Below are positions 47,880 to 59,619 of a stretch of DNA of 64,000 nt, one piece after another. This DNA comes from Gigaspora margarita (Eukaryota; Glomeromycota; Glomeromycetes; Diversisporales; Gigasporaceae), in contig WTPW01000930.1 in the NCBI GenBank assembly GCA_009809945.1, forward strand, positions 62,001 to 126,000, written 5' to 3'. Each line of letters opens with the position of its first letter. Position 1 is the first letter of the stretch. Below the pieces are notes generated by a model. The model was not told the DNA's origin, made no database searches, and saw nothing but the letters and a program-made list of their open reading frames with translations. The translations under genes and the position numbers were made by a program.

Positions 47880-50573
47880 TCAAACTAGATCAGCCAGTGC
47901 TAATTCAGCCAATAGTTTTGTATTTAGTACTGTTGGTTTTTTATGGCTATAAAGATCTAACACATTTGATTTTTTACTTTGAAGGTGAGCATTTTTTGCA
48001 AGACAAAAAATATCCACAATATCTGAAGGTACGTTCTTACTATTATTATCACATAACAATGATATCACATTTAACATATCTAAAATATCTATTTTTGCAT
48101 CTTTTAGGCTTGTACAGTCATTTGCACGGTTTAGACAATTGTCACACAAACCACAATCTGGTGGAATTGGATCATTTGGCAATTGGTAGTATTTTGATAT
48201 TTGCTGAAATTGGCATTCATAAAAGGTAAGACAATAATACATTACTTCAAACAATTGGAATTGTGCTTTGCTTAGATAGAGCTTTTGACTAGCAGTTTGT
48301 TCATTATCTTCATCGCTACAATTTAGATGCTTATGAGAATTTATTCAGTAAATTCTTGATATATTAAAAAGAATTTTATTTTTACCTCATTCTATCATCA
48401 GCAATAATAGCATAGTTAGTACAAATATCTTTCCTTGTATAAAGAATTACACATTTAGCACCAGGTTTTTGGTCTCATCTGGCTCGACCCGAGTTTTGAA
48501 TAAGATCAGCTATTGTAAAATATTAATTACTATTGTTTTTATGAAAATTATATTTAATAAAATATATTACTTACTCATACTCATTGAAAAATTATAATTT
48601 ATTACTAGGTGAACATCAGGCATATCTATACCTAACCCAAAGGCGGATGTTGCAATCATAATATGTATTTGTTTTTTATTCCACCTTTTTATTACATCTT
48701 TTTTTTCGTTTTCTGTCAATTGCCCATGATAAATGCCTAATGATCCTTTTTTTGTTTGGAATTTAGTGCCTCACGTATTTCTGTGCAATCTTTAATTCAT
48801 GCACAATAGATTATAGCATGACCAGTTTCTTCAATATCATTTACCAAATTCATTATTTGATCTATCCAGCCTGAATTTATGTACTTTCAATTTAGTACTA
48901 AAAAGCATAACTCAGGCCGTAGAAGATTGCTATCTCTCACAAGCTCAAATTTTTTGGCATCAATATTCAAATTTTTTTGCAAATTTTTTATATCCTTCCA
49001 AGACAAAGTTGCAGTCAAAGCCATTATTTGAGAGTTTGGATACCATTCTTTCAATTTGCCCAAATTTCCCCATTCTTCTCTAAAGTATGTATAAATATTT
49101 TAGTTTTTATTTTTTATTTGTAAATTAACTAGTGCTTCTATAGACCAAACTAAACCAAATTTTAGTCAAGTATAAGTCTGGTCTAATTTTTGGACTGAAC
49201 TTAGACTTTTATATTTAAACTTTTTTGTCAAGTCTAAATTTGGTCTGGGTTTGGCACAAAGTCTACAAACTGGTTTAAATCTAAATATTTTGTAAGTATT
49301 TTTTGGTGCTAAACAAGTTTACTTAGTGCATAAAGTTAGAATTAATTAGTAAAATTTTATGAATTATAAGATTTTATAGAATTTATTAATAAAATTTTAT
49401 AAAATCCTATAATTTGCAAATTTTTATTAATTAATCCTAATTTTTATGTACTAAGTAAACTTGTTTAGCATCTAAAAATATATCAAATTAATAGAATTAA
49501 TTTTGTTTACTTGAAATTTAAAAACTTGATATATAATTTTAGATTTTTGATTAAAAAAATCAAATTTTAGCATTTTTTTTTAAATTTTAAATAAAATAAA
49601 AACAATACTGCTAATTTAATATATTTATAGGTACTGAACAAGTTTATTTAGTGCATTAAATTAGAATTAATTAGTAATATTTTGTAGATCTTAAGATTTT
49701 ATAGAATTTTATTAATAAAATTCTATAAAATCTTATAAGTTATAAAATTTTACTAATTAATTCAAACTTCATGCACTAAGTTAACATGTTTAGTACCAAA
49801 AAATACTATAAATATATTTGAACTTAGATCAGTCTGTGGACTTCAGACCAAACCCAAACTGAACTTATAGTTGAGTCTGGTCTAAAGTTTCTAAAATTAG
49901 TAAAATTTGAGTTTGGTCTAATCCTGTACCAGATCTAATCAAACTAAAATCAACATATATATTTATTTTTATTACCTAAAATGATGGAAGCTAAAAATAC
50001 AATGAGCCTCATCAATTACGAACTGCAGCTTCTTATTTTCATGCAAACGTTTGCATAAAATTCTAAGTGATTTGTTAAGTAGCAACTTCTCAGGAGTAAC
50101 AAAAAGTAAACGGGTAAATCCAAGAGCAATTTCTTCACAAACTTTTGCTTCATATTCAACTGTTCCCTGGGATGATGCTAATAGGCATCCACATTGAATC
50201 CCTAGTCGAATAAAGTGATCCTAAAAGTAAAGTTAATTTGGGTCAATTGTAAGGATCAAATTTATATATAAATATATTTATATACGAACCACTTGATTTT
50301 GAATTAATGATTTTAATGGTGAAATAATTATTGTAAGACCATCAAAGAGGATAGCAAAAGCTGCAAAACAGAAAGATTTTCCACCACCAGTTTTTATAAT
50401 TACAAGAGTATCTTTATTTTCTCTAATATAATAATTTATTGCATCTATTTGTCCTGGTTTTAAATCTGTAAATTTAAAAATTTTTCTGCAATTGTTTGTA
50501 TTTGATTATCTAAACTATTAATTTTATCTATATCCATTGAACTAATAGATTTATTCACTTCATTTTGTAGCAT
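47880..50573 (-). pseudogene. RecQ-family DNA helicase carried by the TTAA transposon
   Basis: Reading from ATG 50573 leftward: FTDLKPGQIDAI (motif 0; one-base shift just before it), IIKTGGGKSFC (Walker A, about 50390), IISPLKSLIQNQ (Ia), then a probable intron (about 50290-50222), LLFVTPEKLLL, VIDEAHCIF (DEAH box at 50013-50002), a long intron (about 49976-49090) holding other repeats, SQIMALTATLS (III), YHGQL and IATSAFGLGIDMPDV (IV-V), QNSGRAR (VI), and a RecQ zinc-binding part (DCGLCDNCLNR near 48150). RecQ enzymes unwind DNA 3' to 5' using ATP. Damage: TGA at 48797-48799, a frameshift near 48755, TGA at 48475-48477 within motif VI, and the early frameshift. A captured host gene is the alternative to a true transposon gene; its compact linkage to the transposase favours the latter. 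Confidence 0.85.
49130..49950. repeat. Repeat cluster in the helicase intron
   Basis: Ends resemble each other in inverted form (AGACCAAACTAAACCAAATT at left, GAGTTTGGTCTAA at right), with GTCTGGTCTAA-type repeats inside. Two palindromes follow: 49306-49472 and 49631-49796, each starting near AACAAGTTTACTTAGTGC (second copy AACAAGTTTATTTAGTGC) and ending in its inverse. They interrupt the space between the DEAH exon and the motif III exon. Confidence 0.6.
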
Positions 50574-50600
50574 TATATTCTGATTTAAAAATCTTCTTTC

Positions 50601-53210
50601 TCATCCAAATAATGTGTATATATAACATAATGAGCATAGGCCCATCAAATGTTTTGAAAAAACATGACATCCTTGACATCGTGTAGTTACATCAAAATCC
50701 ACAATTAATGAAGCAAAAGATGGGTAAAATACATTATTTCGAATTCTTTCTTGTGCTTTATCTTTAATAAACTAATTCTTTGCTAAAATTAAACCCTATC
50801 AACTCCGTATGCTCATTGGCATATTTCTCAGCTCGCAACTTATTACGTTGATGAATTTTATTTACATTTGATTTATTTTGCTCTGAACATTCATATTCTA
50901 TCATACCAATATTAAGAGTGTCTTCTAATTCAAAACATTGTCCACTGTAAGTTTCTCNAAGCTCAGAAAGTAAGTAAGTATATCCTTCATTATAATATAT
51001 AACTGCTATAGCATGCCGTGCAGCAATATGACTTCCAATAATTAATTTTTTTGTCCAAATATACTAATTTTACCTGATTAAATGCTTCATTTTGTGATGT
51101 TCGGCTAGATGTAACAATACTTTGACCAACAGGTACACAGAAAATTTTTTCAAGAAATTTTTTAAACAAATTAATTCGATTTTCAGATGAGTGACAAAGG
51201 GTAGGGTTTTGTATTATTATTGTTGGATCATCTTTTGTCCAACATACATCTGACCAACAACTTGAATGGTCATTTTGAAGATGTCTAATAAGACTATCTA
51301 CCTGCATTTCACGTATTTCTTCTTCAGAAGGTGCAAGCTTGGTCTTCTTAATACTGCAGAATAAATGCAACCACGGAACCACCGCATTATATGATCTTCA
51401 AATGATTTAAAACTCTTATCTTCTAATTAATCATAATAATAATAATAAATAAGTATGAATTTATTTTTTTTATAATAATATTTCTATACTTACTAAGTAC
51501 AGAATTTCTAATATTTTTCGTTAAATGTTTTAAATCAGCTGAGATTTTGGATACTATGCGTACATGTGCTAAAGTTTTATTTGAATCTAAATCACCATCG
51601 ACACATACATCTAAATGTAGATTGTTCTCTTCCAATGGTGGACTAATTTGGTTTATCACCTCTATCAAAATAGCATGTTCTATTTGTCTCGAAGACTTAT
51701 CGAAATTTCCTTGGTGAATTGTTTTTGTAAGTTCTGTTTATTATCTTTTATAGATCTACTTTTTTGGACTACGAGAAATGCGACAATTGTTTTATGAGAA
51801 TATTCTAATAATAAAAATAGGTTAATTATATATTAATTTGATTTTCAAAATGTAAATAGCATACCAGGTGGCATTTCTTGACATATAAATTCACCACTAG
51901 CTTGGTTTGCATTTCGCACATGGGCCTATGAACAGTCAAACCCTATAGCAAGAACTTCTTTATTTTGGTTTACTGCATATTCAATACATTTTTGTAAAGC
52001 CTGTGTTGTACTTGATTTAGCACTAGCTATAAGAGAGGGGAAGTATAATTTTTGATAATTATTATACATTTTTTTACCAATCTGACTTGTAATCCCAATT
52101 GTTGCTAGTGAACTTTGTAGGGCATTATGAGATATTCCTCCTGCAAGACCTGCAGCAGCAGTAGCTTTTGCAAACCAGATTTCTTTCTCATTAGTATGTT
52201 CATAAATATCATTATATTTTTTGCATTCTATTATGCATTTAACTTGAAATCCAATTAAAGATATATTCCATATTTTATTTTGTAGATTACTATTATTACA
52301 GTTAGGACAAGGTTGTGTTAATACAATGAAAGATAATTTTTTGTTGAAACTAGTATTGTTGAACCAAGTTGATTAAATTCTATTGCTTCATTTATACTTG
52401 TTTCTAACAAATTATATTCAACCAAATTATTATCTTCGAAGCTTTGTTCCAATTCACTTTCTAATTGCTCTATGCATTTTTTAAGATGGCTTATTTGCTG
52501 ACTAAGATTACGGATTTCTATTTTTTTTCTTTGTGATCCAATATTAATGCCTGAATACTTGCTGAAGGTAAATTTTTACCTCCTTTTTCTAAAAATATTT
52601 CATGTTGAATTAGAGTACTTGGGTTCTCTTTTTTACTTTCAGCATCAAGTAAAGTATTTATTTCCTCAGCCTTTTTTTTTAATTTTTCTTGTAGTAAAAT
52701 TTCATATTTTTTTGCATTTATTAGAGGCTGATTTTTTTGATAAAGGTGTGGATAATATATTGCAACAGTTGCTTTCAAGAAATTAATATTATCATCATCC
52801 AAAAATCCAAGAAACTAAGGTAAAGAACATTTAGTGCTTGGATTAATTCTAGTCCATATATTTTTAAAAAAACTATAATCTGAATTAATTTCTTTTATTT
52901 CTTTAAAATCTTCATCATTGTAAATAATCCATTGAAACTTGAGATGATAATTTTCATTAATAATACTAAATTTATAATAAGTTTTTGCTATATAAAAAAA
53001 AACTAAATATCCAGGTAATAAAGGAATCCAGTTTTCCTTTCCATTTGTAGTTCGATAATGATAATATCCAGCAGTTGATGGTAGTGCATCCTCAGTGAAA
53101 GAAATTGCTTGGAGATTTTCATGCAACATTAAGACTTCCAATTTTGGGTCGATCTCTCTAACAAGACATCCATCTTGTGGGTTTCCTATCCGAATTCTTT
53201 TTTCTGGCAT
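50601..53210 (-). pseudogene. Kolobok/Mutator-like DDE transposase with zinc fingers
   Basis: Segments read leftward in order: a 131-codon N-terminal part (MPEKRIRIGNPQDG...), a TAG at 52815, then in the same frame a Lys/Glu-rich coiled-coil part (EILLQEKLKKKAEEINTLLD), a frameshift near 52520, a zinc-binding part (CPNCNN ... VKCIIEC, about 52310-52230), AAAGLAGGISHNALQSSLAT, the first probable catalytic Asp in GFDCS-x-AHVRNANQASG (TAG at 51926-51928 where Trp is expected), VCVDGDLDSNKTL (second Asp, about 51598) with ISADLKHLTKNIR, HLQNDHSSC, TSRTSQNEAFN (probable catalytic Glu, about 51085), a frameshift near 51010, ARHAIAVIYYNEG, and a C-terminal C-x2-C...C-x2-C (CQGC...CSLC). This D-DGD-NE order fits the Mutator-like/Kolobok group. 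Introns are likely near 51420 and 51870. Function: cut-and-paste at TTAA. Inactive now. Confidence 0.72.
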
Positions 53211-55844
53211 TTGGTTAATACATCTTTTATACCATCTAACTATTTTGAATTTGATTTTTTTTAGAAGTTTATATAAAATAATTTCAAACTTGGAATTATA
53301 TTATTCAAAAATATTTGTATAGGTTTTGAGAATATTGAAGAAGTAAGTTTTGATTCCATTTTATATTTTTTTTGTATATATAGTGCAGGTCATAATATCA
53401 TTGTCCAACACTGGCCTAGTTGATTTGGCACTAGCATGTGATGTCACATTATATGACATCATATAAGTTTGTAATATGCAGATTGTCTAACACCCCACTT
53501 ATTTACGCGGGTAATACAAACTCTTGAAGAGGAAATAGCCAATCGGAGTGTGCAATTCCAGATCAGCCTGACGAAGAACACTCGTAAAAGAAGGAAAAAG
53601 TGAAAATATGCAAAAACTAATGTTTAAATCGATCTTGGTGCACTAATTAAAAATAACGGGAATAAAATTTTACTTATATTAAGTTCACTCTAACCTATAA
53701 CCTTTAATGCAAAGCCCTAACACAAAATTTTATCTCACGCACTTAGTTTATTTACAAAATTAGATTTCTCGAAATAGGAGTGCAGAAGTTTTGAAAAATT
53801 CTAAAAAGATGAATGAACATATAATGAATCTTAGTATTCTCTTCGCTACCTGATATGATCTGGCTCCTTTGTTTTTAGGCCCACCTCCTCCGCCCACTCA
53901 TTCGTTGCATTAAACACTTACTCGCTGTCATGTGTAGCGAGCTGAATGAGAATAACATAGGCTCGAGCTTGCTACTTTACTAAAGTAGTATGTGCCACAT
54001 CATAGCGTGGGCACATACTTTCAATTCTCATTTATGTTTCGTCATGTAAGTATATATACGTGAACATAAAATTGTTATGAGCACAGTATACAATAGTAGA
54101 AGAGAAAAGTGATGAAGTAGAGCACTACTCCCATTATGTATCTTTATAATATTTAATTATGTTTGATAAAGAAATCCAGGCGAGAATAATAATATGGACG
54201 TAGACACTACGTAGACTCACTTATGTATTGATTGCTAATTCAAAACATACGTATCTATTTATTTTTTATTATTATTATTCTCTTTTATATAAAAGTAGNC
54301 ATACTTAATTAATAAAGTTTATTCGTAGTCATATTAGATGTTAATTTATAGAATTTAAAAGCTGTAACTAATATGCTAGATAACCTGATTGCATTTTAAT
54401 TTTCTTTTAACTTTTTTACCTTATTTCCCTCTCGTCAATAGCATGGTTAAAAATAAATAGAAACTGGGTATAAAAAGATAAGAATACATGATATAAATGA
54501 TGAAATAATGAAAAAATTACTGGATAAAGGAAATATATGAATTAAGCAACAATATAATGAATTCCACAAGAAAATGAAGATAATCTTTTGAAAATTAATG
54601 TATTATGATCTTAATTATAAATATAATAATGTATGTATGTAAGTTCTATTTCTGAAATTTTTATTTTAAAATGTACTCATATAATGTTCCTGGTTTTACT
54701 ATGGTTTGGTAGTCAATACAATATTGATGATTCTGAAGTAGAAATAATTTTATTTGAGCACGACTGAGTCACGCAGTTATCCTAAGTCTTTACATTCACT
54801 GACTAAATTAGCACGAATAAATTAGATAGGAATCTATACGTATTCAACACTCCAATAAATTTAGGGTATTTTTTCCAAACGATGATTTATTACACTATAA
54901 AAGACAAGAAGGGTCGGGCAAAAAATTGAGTATAATTCTATTTTATGAAGGGCAAATATAAAAATTCAAAATTATATCATGTGACATCATGCGCATTTTA
55001 GCTTAATAATAAATAACTACCTTCTGTTTATCCCTTTCAACCCTGATTCCCTAATGGTAACATCGAACTTTTTTTGTTCCACTAGCGTCATCTCTGACTT
55101 CTTTTGTTCCACTAGCACCATCTTTGAAGATTTTTGATAGTAAACAAATGCCTTATGTTTATCCTTTTAACTCCAATTCCATATTTATAATGGTTCCTAT
55201 GAATGACATTACAAAGTTTTACATAATTTGTATATATTTATGTGTCGAAAGGAAACTTAACAATCAAAAGTAAATGCAGAAAATATTATAAAGTCTTGAA
55301 AGTCTGTACTCATTTCTGTTTTTGACTTTGGTTCTTGTTTTTAGGATTCTCAGTCCTATAATAGTTTAAAAAAATGCGTTACGACAGTTAATGTAAAAAA
55401 AAAGATTCATAAGATCATTTCTTTTTAAGAACTTATGGTTTGGCCCAAGCCTCAGCAACAAGTTTAAAAGCAGCCTTGTGATCAAGTCCTGGATTCTCAG
55501 TTTTGAGTTTAGGATGTTGCTTTTGCACATAAAATATATGTGGTTGGAGGCTTTTTCTCTATTTATTATTTTTCAAAGAAAAAGTGTATTAAATTATTAT
55601 AAAACGTTATATAATGAAACACGCTATATATATCTTTCACTTCCGCCTTTGGCTTACTTTTTGTGTCGGTCTTTGTCATTGTTGTCTTTCTTTTTTTTTT
55701 TTTGAATGCATAATGTAGATATTAAAAAGTTAAATTTTATTTATTTAGATGTTTAATTAAGAGAAATTTTTATTTGAAAATGAAATAGAGAAGTTTTCAT
55801 ACCACAGATTTTTTTACGAATATGGGAATATGATTGGGTAAGCT
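53211..55844. other. Non-coding right flank of the TTAA transposon
   Basis: No convincing ORF. Includes palindromes such as GATGTCACATTATATGACATC (53440-53462, in two parts) and a GAGAATAACATAGG...ATTCTCATT region (53945-54030), and a short duplication (TTTTGTTCCACTAGCRYCAT, 55070-55125). The upstream part probably holds the promoter and first exon of the transposase. One unresolved base near 54299. Confidence 0.4.
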
Positions 55845-57699
55845 TATAGATGGGGGTGAAATTAAAATTTAGGTTTACAATATTTCAACCATTGAAATTA
55901 AATTCAACTATTGAAACTGAATTTATTTTTGACAGTTAAAATTAATTCAACAGTTGAAATTAATTCAACAGTTGAAATTAATTTAATTGTTGAAATTAAT
56001 TTAATTTTTAAAATTAGTGCTGTAATATAATATCCATTTACTATGAGGGTACCCCTTAAAACGATTCTGATTGGTCAATTTAAAAAATTTTAATTATCAA
56101 AATTTTACTAATAGATTATAATTTTGAGCTCTAAATAAACTTATTTAAAATATAATAAATACTAAAATAATATATTTTTGCATGCTAAAAAAGTTTATTT
56201 AGTGCCCAAAGTTATTTCATGAGTAAACTTTTGCATAATACAGAATTTTTTATATTTTTATTAATAAAAATATAGAAAATTCTNNNNNNNNNNNNNNNNN
56301 NNNNNNNNNNNNNNNNNNNNNNNNNNNNNNNNNNNNNNNNNNNNNNNNNNNNNNNNNNNNNNNNNNNNNNNNNNNNNNNNNNNNNNNNNNNNNNNNNNNN
56401 NNNNNNNNNNNNNNNNNNNNNNNNNNNNNNNNNNNNNNNNNNNNNNNNNNNNNNNNNNNNNNNNNNNNNNNNNNNNNNNNNNNNNNNNNNNNNNNNNNNN
56501 NNNNNNNNNNNNNNNNNNNNNNNNNNNNNNNNNNNNNNNNNNNNNNNNNNNNNNNNNNNNNNNNNNNNNNNNNNNNNNNNNNNNNNNNNNNNNNNNNNNN
56601 NNNNNNNNNNNNNNNNNNNNNNNNNNNNNNNNNNNNNNNNNNNNNNNNNNNNNNNNNNNNNNNNNNNNNNNNNNNNNNNNNNNNNNNNNNNNNNNNNNNN
56701 NNNNNNNNNNNNNNNNNNNNNNNNNNNNNNNNNNNNNNNNNNNNNNNNNNNNNNNNNNNNNNNNNNNNNNNNNNNNNNNNNNNNNNNNNNNNNNNNNNNN
56801 NNNNNNNNNNNNNNNNNNNNNNNNNNNNNNNNNNNNNNNNNNNNNNNNNNNNNNNNNNNNNNNNNNNNNNNNNNNNNNNNNNNNNNNNNNNNNNNNNNNN
56901 NNNNNNNNNNNNNNNNNNNNNNNNNNNNNNNNNNNNNNNNNNNNNNNNNNNNNNNNNNNNNNNNNNNNNNNNNNNNNNNNNNNNNNNNNNNNNNNNNNNN
57001 NNNNNNNNNNNNNNNNNNNNNNNNNNNNNNNNNNNNNNNNNNNNNNNNNNNNNNNNNNNNNNNNNNNNNNNNNNNNNNNNNNNNNNNNNNNNNNNNNNNN
57101 NNNNNNNNNNNNNNNNNNNNNNNNNNNNNNNNNNNNNNNNNNNNNNNNNNNNNNNNNNNNNNNNNNNNNNNNNNNNNNNNNNNNNNNNNNNNNNNNNNNN
57201 NNATTATATAGAATTTTCTATATTTTTATTAATAAAAATATTGAAAATTTAGTATTATGCAAAATTTTACTAATGAATTATAACTTTTGAGCCCTAAGTA
57301 AACTTGTTCAGTACTCAAAAATATACTATTATTGTATATATTTTTATTTTATACAAGTTTAATTAATGCTTAAAGTTTTAATCTATTAGCAATATATTAT
57401 AATATATTAGATATATAACTATATATATTATATGTGACTTTGGCTTACTCTCACTCCTCATGATATTATGTAATATCTGTCACAGCCCTAACTATCAATA
57501 TAATTTTTGTATATAAATTAATTTTTACATTTTAATAAATTTTAACTATTAATATAATATTTGTATACAAATTAATTTCTACATTTTAATAAATTTCAAC
57601 CGTGAAATTAATTTCGACATTTTATTTTTAAAAAATCTTTGGTGAAATTAGTTTAATAATTTCAACTATAGAAATTATATAATTTCACCCCCATCTATA
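55845..57699. mobile_element. hAT-like element, 8-bp duplication, with gap
   Basis: Perfect 19-bp inverse ends TATAGATGGGGGTGAAATT, with perfect 8-bp duplication GGTAAGCT (55837-55844, 57700-57707). Subterminal TTGAAATTAATTCAAC-like repeats. The inside contains a palindrome of the AAGTTTACTTA-type family (about 56170 and 57290) around the unknown bases 56284-57202. Confidence 0.8.
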
Positions 57700-57990
57700 G
57701 GTAAGCTATTTATTCTAAAAGCCCGATAGAATAAATTACTATTCAGAAAATTTCAAGGGAACTTTCAGGGTAACCCAGAAAATTTCGGGTTCACCCAAAA
57801 AAGTTTTACTGCATATACAAGTATATTTTTTTAAAATGGAATTGCTTCTAGAAATTTCCCTACTATAAATAGAGGTTTTAATTTACACACCACGAAATTT
57901 TGCCAAGGGTTTATTGTAAACTTAAAAAGTTTTATCAGGGGCATATTTCTTAAAACATATGATTTTCACTTGTACCACAAAAATCATATG
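57700..57990. other. Right subterminal region of the TTAA transposon
   Basis: Contains the duplication GGTAAGCT and short repeats of AAATTTC-GGG (AGAAAATTTCAAGGGAAC, AGAAAATTTCGGGTTCAC), possibly transposase-binding sites. No gene. Confidence 0.35.
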
Positions 57991-58016
57991 AAAAATGATC
58001 GACATACCCTCTACCC

Positions 58017-58390
58017 TTAACCAACCCTTCTACGTCCATACTGATGCTTCACAATCTGGTCTAGCTCAAATAGATGAAAATAAAAGAGAGCATGTCATTG
58101 TGTATACTAGCAGAAGCCTATCAAAAGCTGAACAAAATTACTCCGCTACAGAATTAGAATGCTTAGCTGTAGTGTGGGCTATTGAACACTTCTATTAATA
58201 CCTAGGAGAAAACTACTTTTTCTTGTTACTGACCATGCAGCCTTAAAATGGCTTAGAACTACTAAACTAGTTAGAAAAAGTGCCAGATGGATCATGCACC
58301 TAGATCCCTATAATTTCACTATAATTCATAGAGCAGGAAGGAAATATAATAATGCAGATTCCTTATCAAGAATATATAAACTAGAGGAAT
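58017..58390 (+). pseudogene. RNase H part of Ty3-type pol
   Basis: Continuation of pol from 45207. [15 protein letters not shown] gives the first catalytic Asp; a few residues are missing before [20 protein letters not shown]; then [16 protein letters not shown] with the catalytic Glu; a TAA at about 58196 and frameshifts; VTDHAALKWL with another Asp; then FTIIHRAGRKYNNADSLSR. RNase H removes the RNA template during reverse transcription. Confidence 0.85.
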
Positions 58391-59539
58391 TGTCAGAAGA
58401 AGAGCAAGAAGTAAACATGTTTGATCTCCCTACAGAGCAAGAAGCTTTTGATACATTTCTTGCAGAAAAACTTATTACCATTCCAATGGATGAGGATGAA
58501 GAAGAAGTCTTCTATCTTGGAGATATTGAAGAACTTGACGAAGATGAAGTCTACCCTACCCTTGAAGACTTTTATCTAAGCAATCTTTGGGATGATTTTG
58601 AATATTTTCTGGAAGCAGAAGAATACCCAATGACCTACGCTCAAACCTATAAGGAGGAAGAACTTCTCTGGAGATATGAATTTTTGAGTCAGATGTTATA
58701 ACTTTCTTCAACCAACAGAGTAATCTAAATTTCAACCAGATGATGAAAACCCTTATAGCAGATTATACTAGTGAATTTGAAAAATATGAAGGAGCTAAAA
58801 AAAGGAGATTAGAATATAACCAAGAAAAGAAACAAAATGGACTAGAACCGGAAGAACAAGAACCTGAAACCCAAAAAGGCGCCAGAACAATACAGGATCT
58901 AACTATTGTAAAATGGACCCTACATGATGATCTATCCCCTACTTTTCTCGACAGTATTCGATCTTATGAACAAATGACCTTCTCAGCTGAGGGAATACAA
59001 TTTGATAACCAATTTTGCACCTGGTATTATATTGAACATATTAGCAAAAGATTTCATACAAAAAACAAAGGAAAGGCCTTACTAAAGATTGAAAAGGTCC
59101 CTGCACCCAATGTTGGTATGGAAATAAACTATACAGCCCTTGTGATGAATGCCCTACTTGCTATATTGAACTTCGACTCTGGGTAACAATTAAACGATAT
59201 CCTATTAAGGAAATGGGAAAGTGCTACTAGAGTACATCTGATGGTTATGAAGGTGATGAAATTCCAAACTTACATGAACCCTACCCCTATGACCCTTTAC
59301 CCTTGGAACCCTTGTTTGGACAACAATCTGATTCTGTAGTTATTCAACAAAATATTACCAATGTCCAAATTAACTATCATATTATTCAACCCACCTATAC
59401 CTTAATAAATACACCTTGGTGGTTACCTCTGTTAGAAACACCCTTTTCCCAACTTTTAGATGAACATAACAATTTTTCTCCTAATTACCTTTGTAATTCT
59501 GTTTGGTGGACTACATCTAACCCTATCTTTTATTTTTAA
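58391..59539 (+). pseudogene. Extra acidic region between RNase H and integrase
   Basis: About 380 codons in pieces: 58391-58701 (very acidic: IPMDEDEEEVFYLGDIEELD), a one-base shift near 58690, 58740-59186 (charged, coiled-coil-like: KRRLEYNQEKKQNGLEPEEQ, then a possible folded part LLKIEKVPAPNVGMEINYTA), then 59250-59539 in another frame (ending NPIFYF). Ordinary Ty3 elements have only a short spacer here. No family recognised. It may be a lineage-specific insert or a separate structural protein. Confidence 0.5.
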
Positions 59540-59619
59540 ATCATAGTTTTTTTTTTAAACCCGACAATAAGCTCAATCCAGTCTAGATAGTTAGTATTCT
59601 AGCACTCTATTTTTAAAAA

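Larger units (their letters stand above)
45208..58016 (-). mobile_element. 12.8-kb TTAA transposon with transposase and RecQ helicase
   Basis: Terminal inverted repeats of 26 bp with two mismatches (GGGTAGAGGGTATG, two variable bases, GATCATTTTT) at 45208-45233 and 57991-58016. TTAA lies on both sides (45204-45207, 58017-58020). Removing the element and one TTAA rejoins the host pol exactly in frame (YPDF followed by NQPFY), which confirms the borders. Cargo on the minus strand: a DDE transposase of the Kolobok/Mutator-like kind (53210-50601) and a RecQ helicase (50573-47880). TTAA targets are known for Kolobok, piggyBac and Sola3; the transposase motifs favour Kolobok. Long non-coding flanks lie on both sides, and the right one contains a hAT-like insertion and an unknown 919-base gap. 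Confidence 0.85.

Noticed and set aside
45208..58016. piggyBac assignment from the TTAA duplication
   Set aside because: The transposase motifs (DGD and SQNEAFN with zinc fingers) resemble Kolobok/Mutator-like enzymes more than piggyBac, though this needs a profile search.
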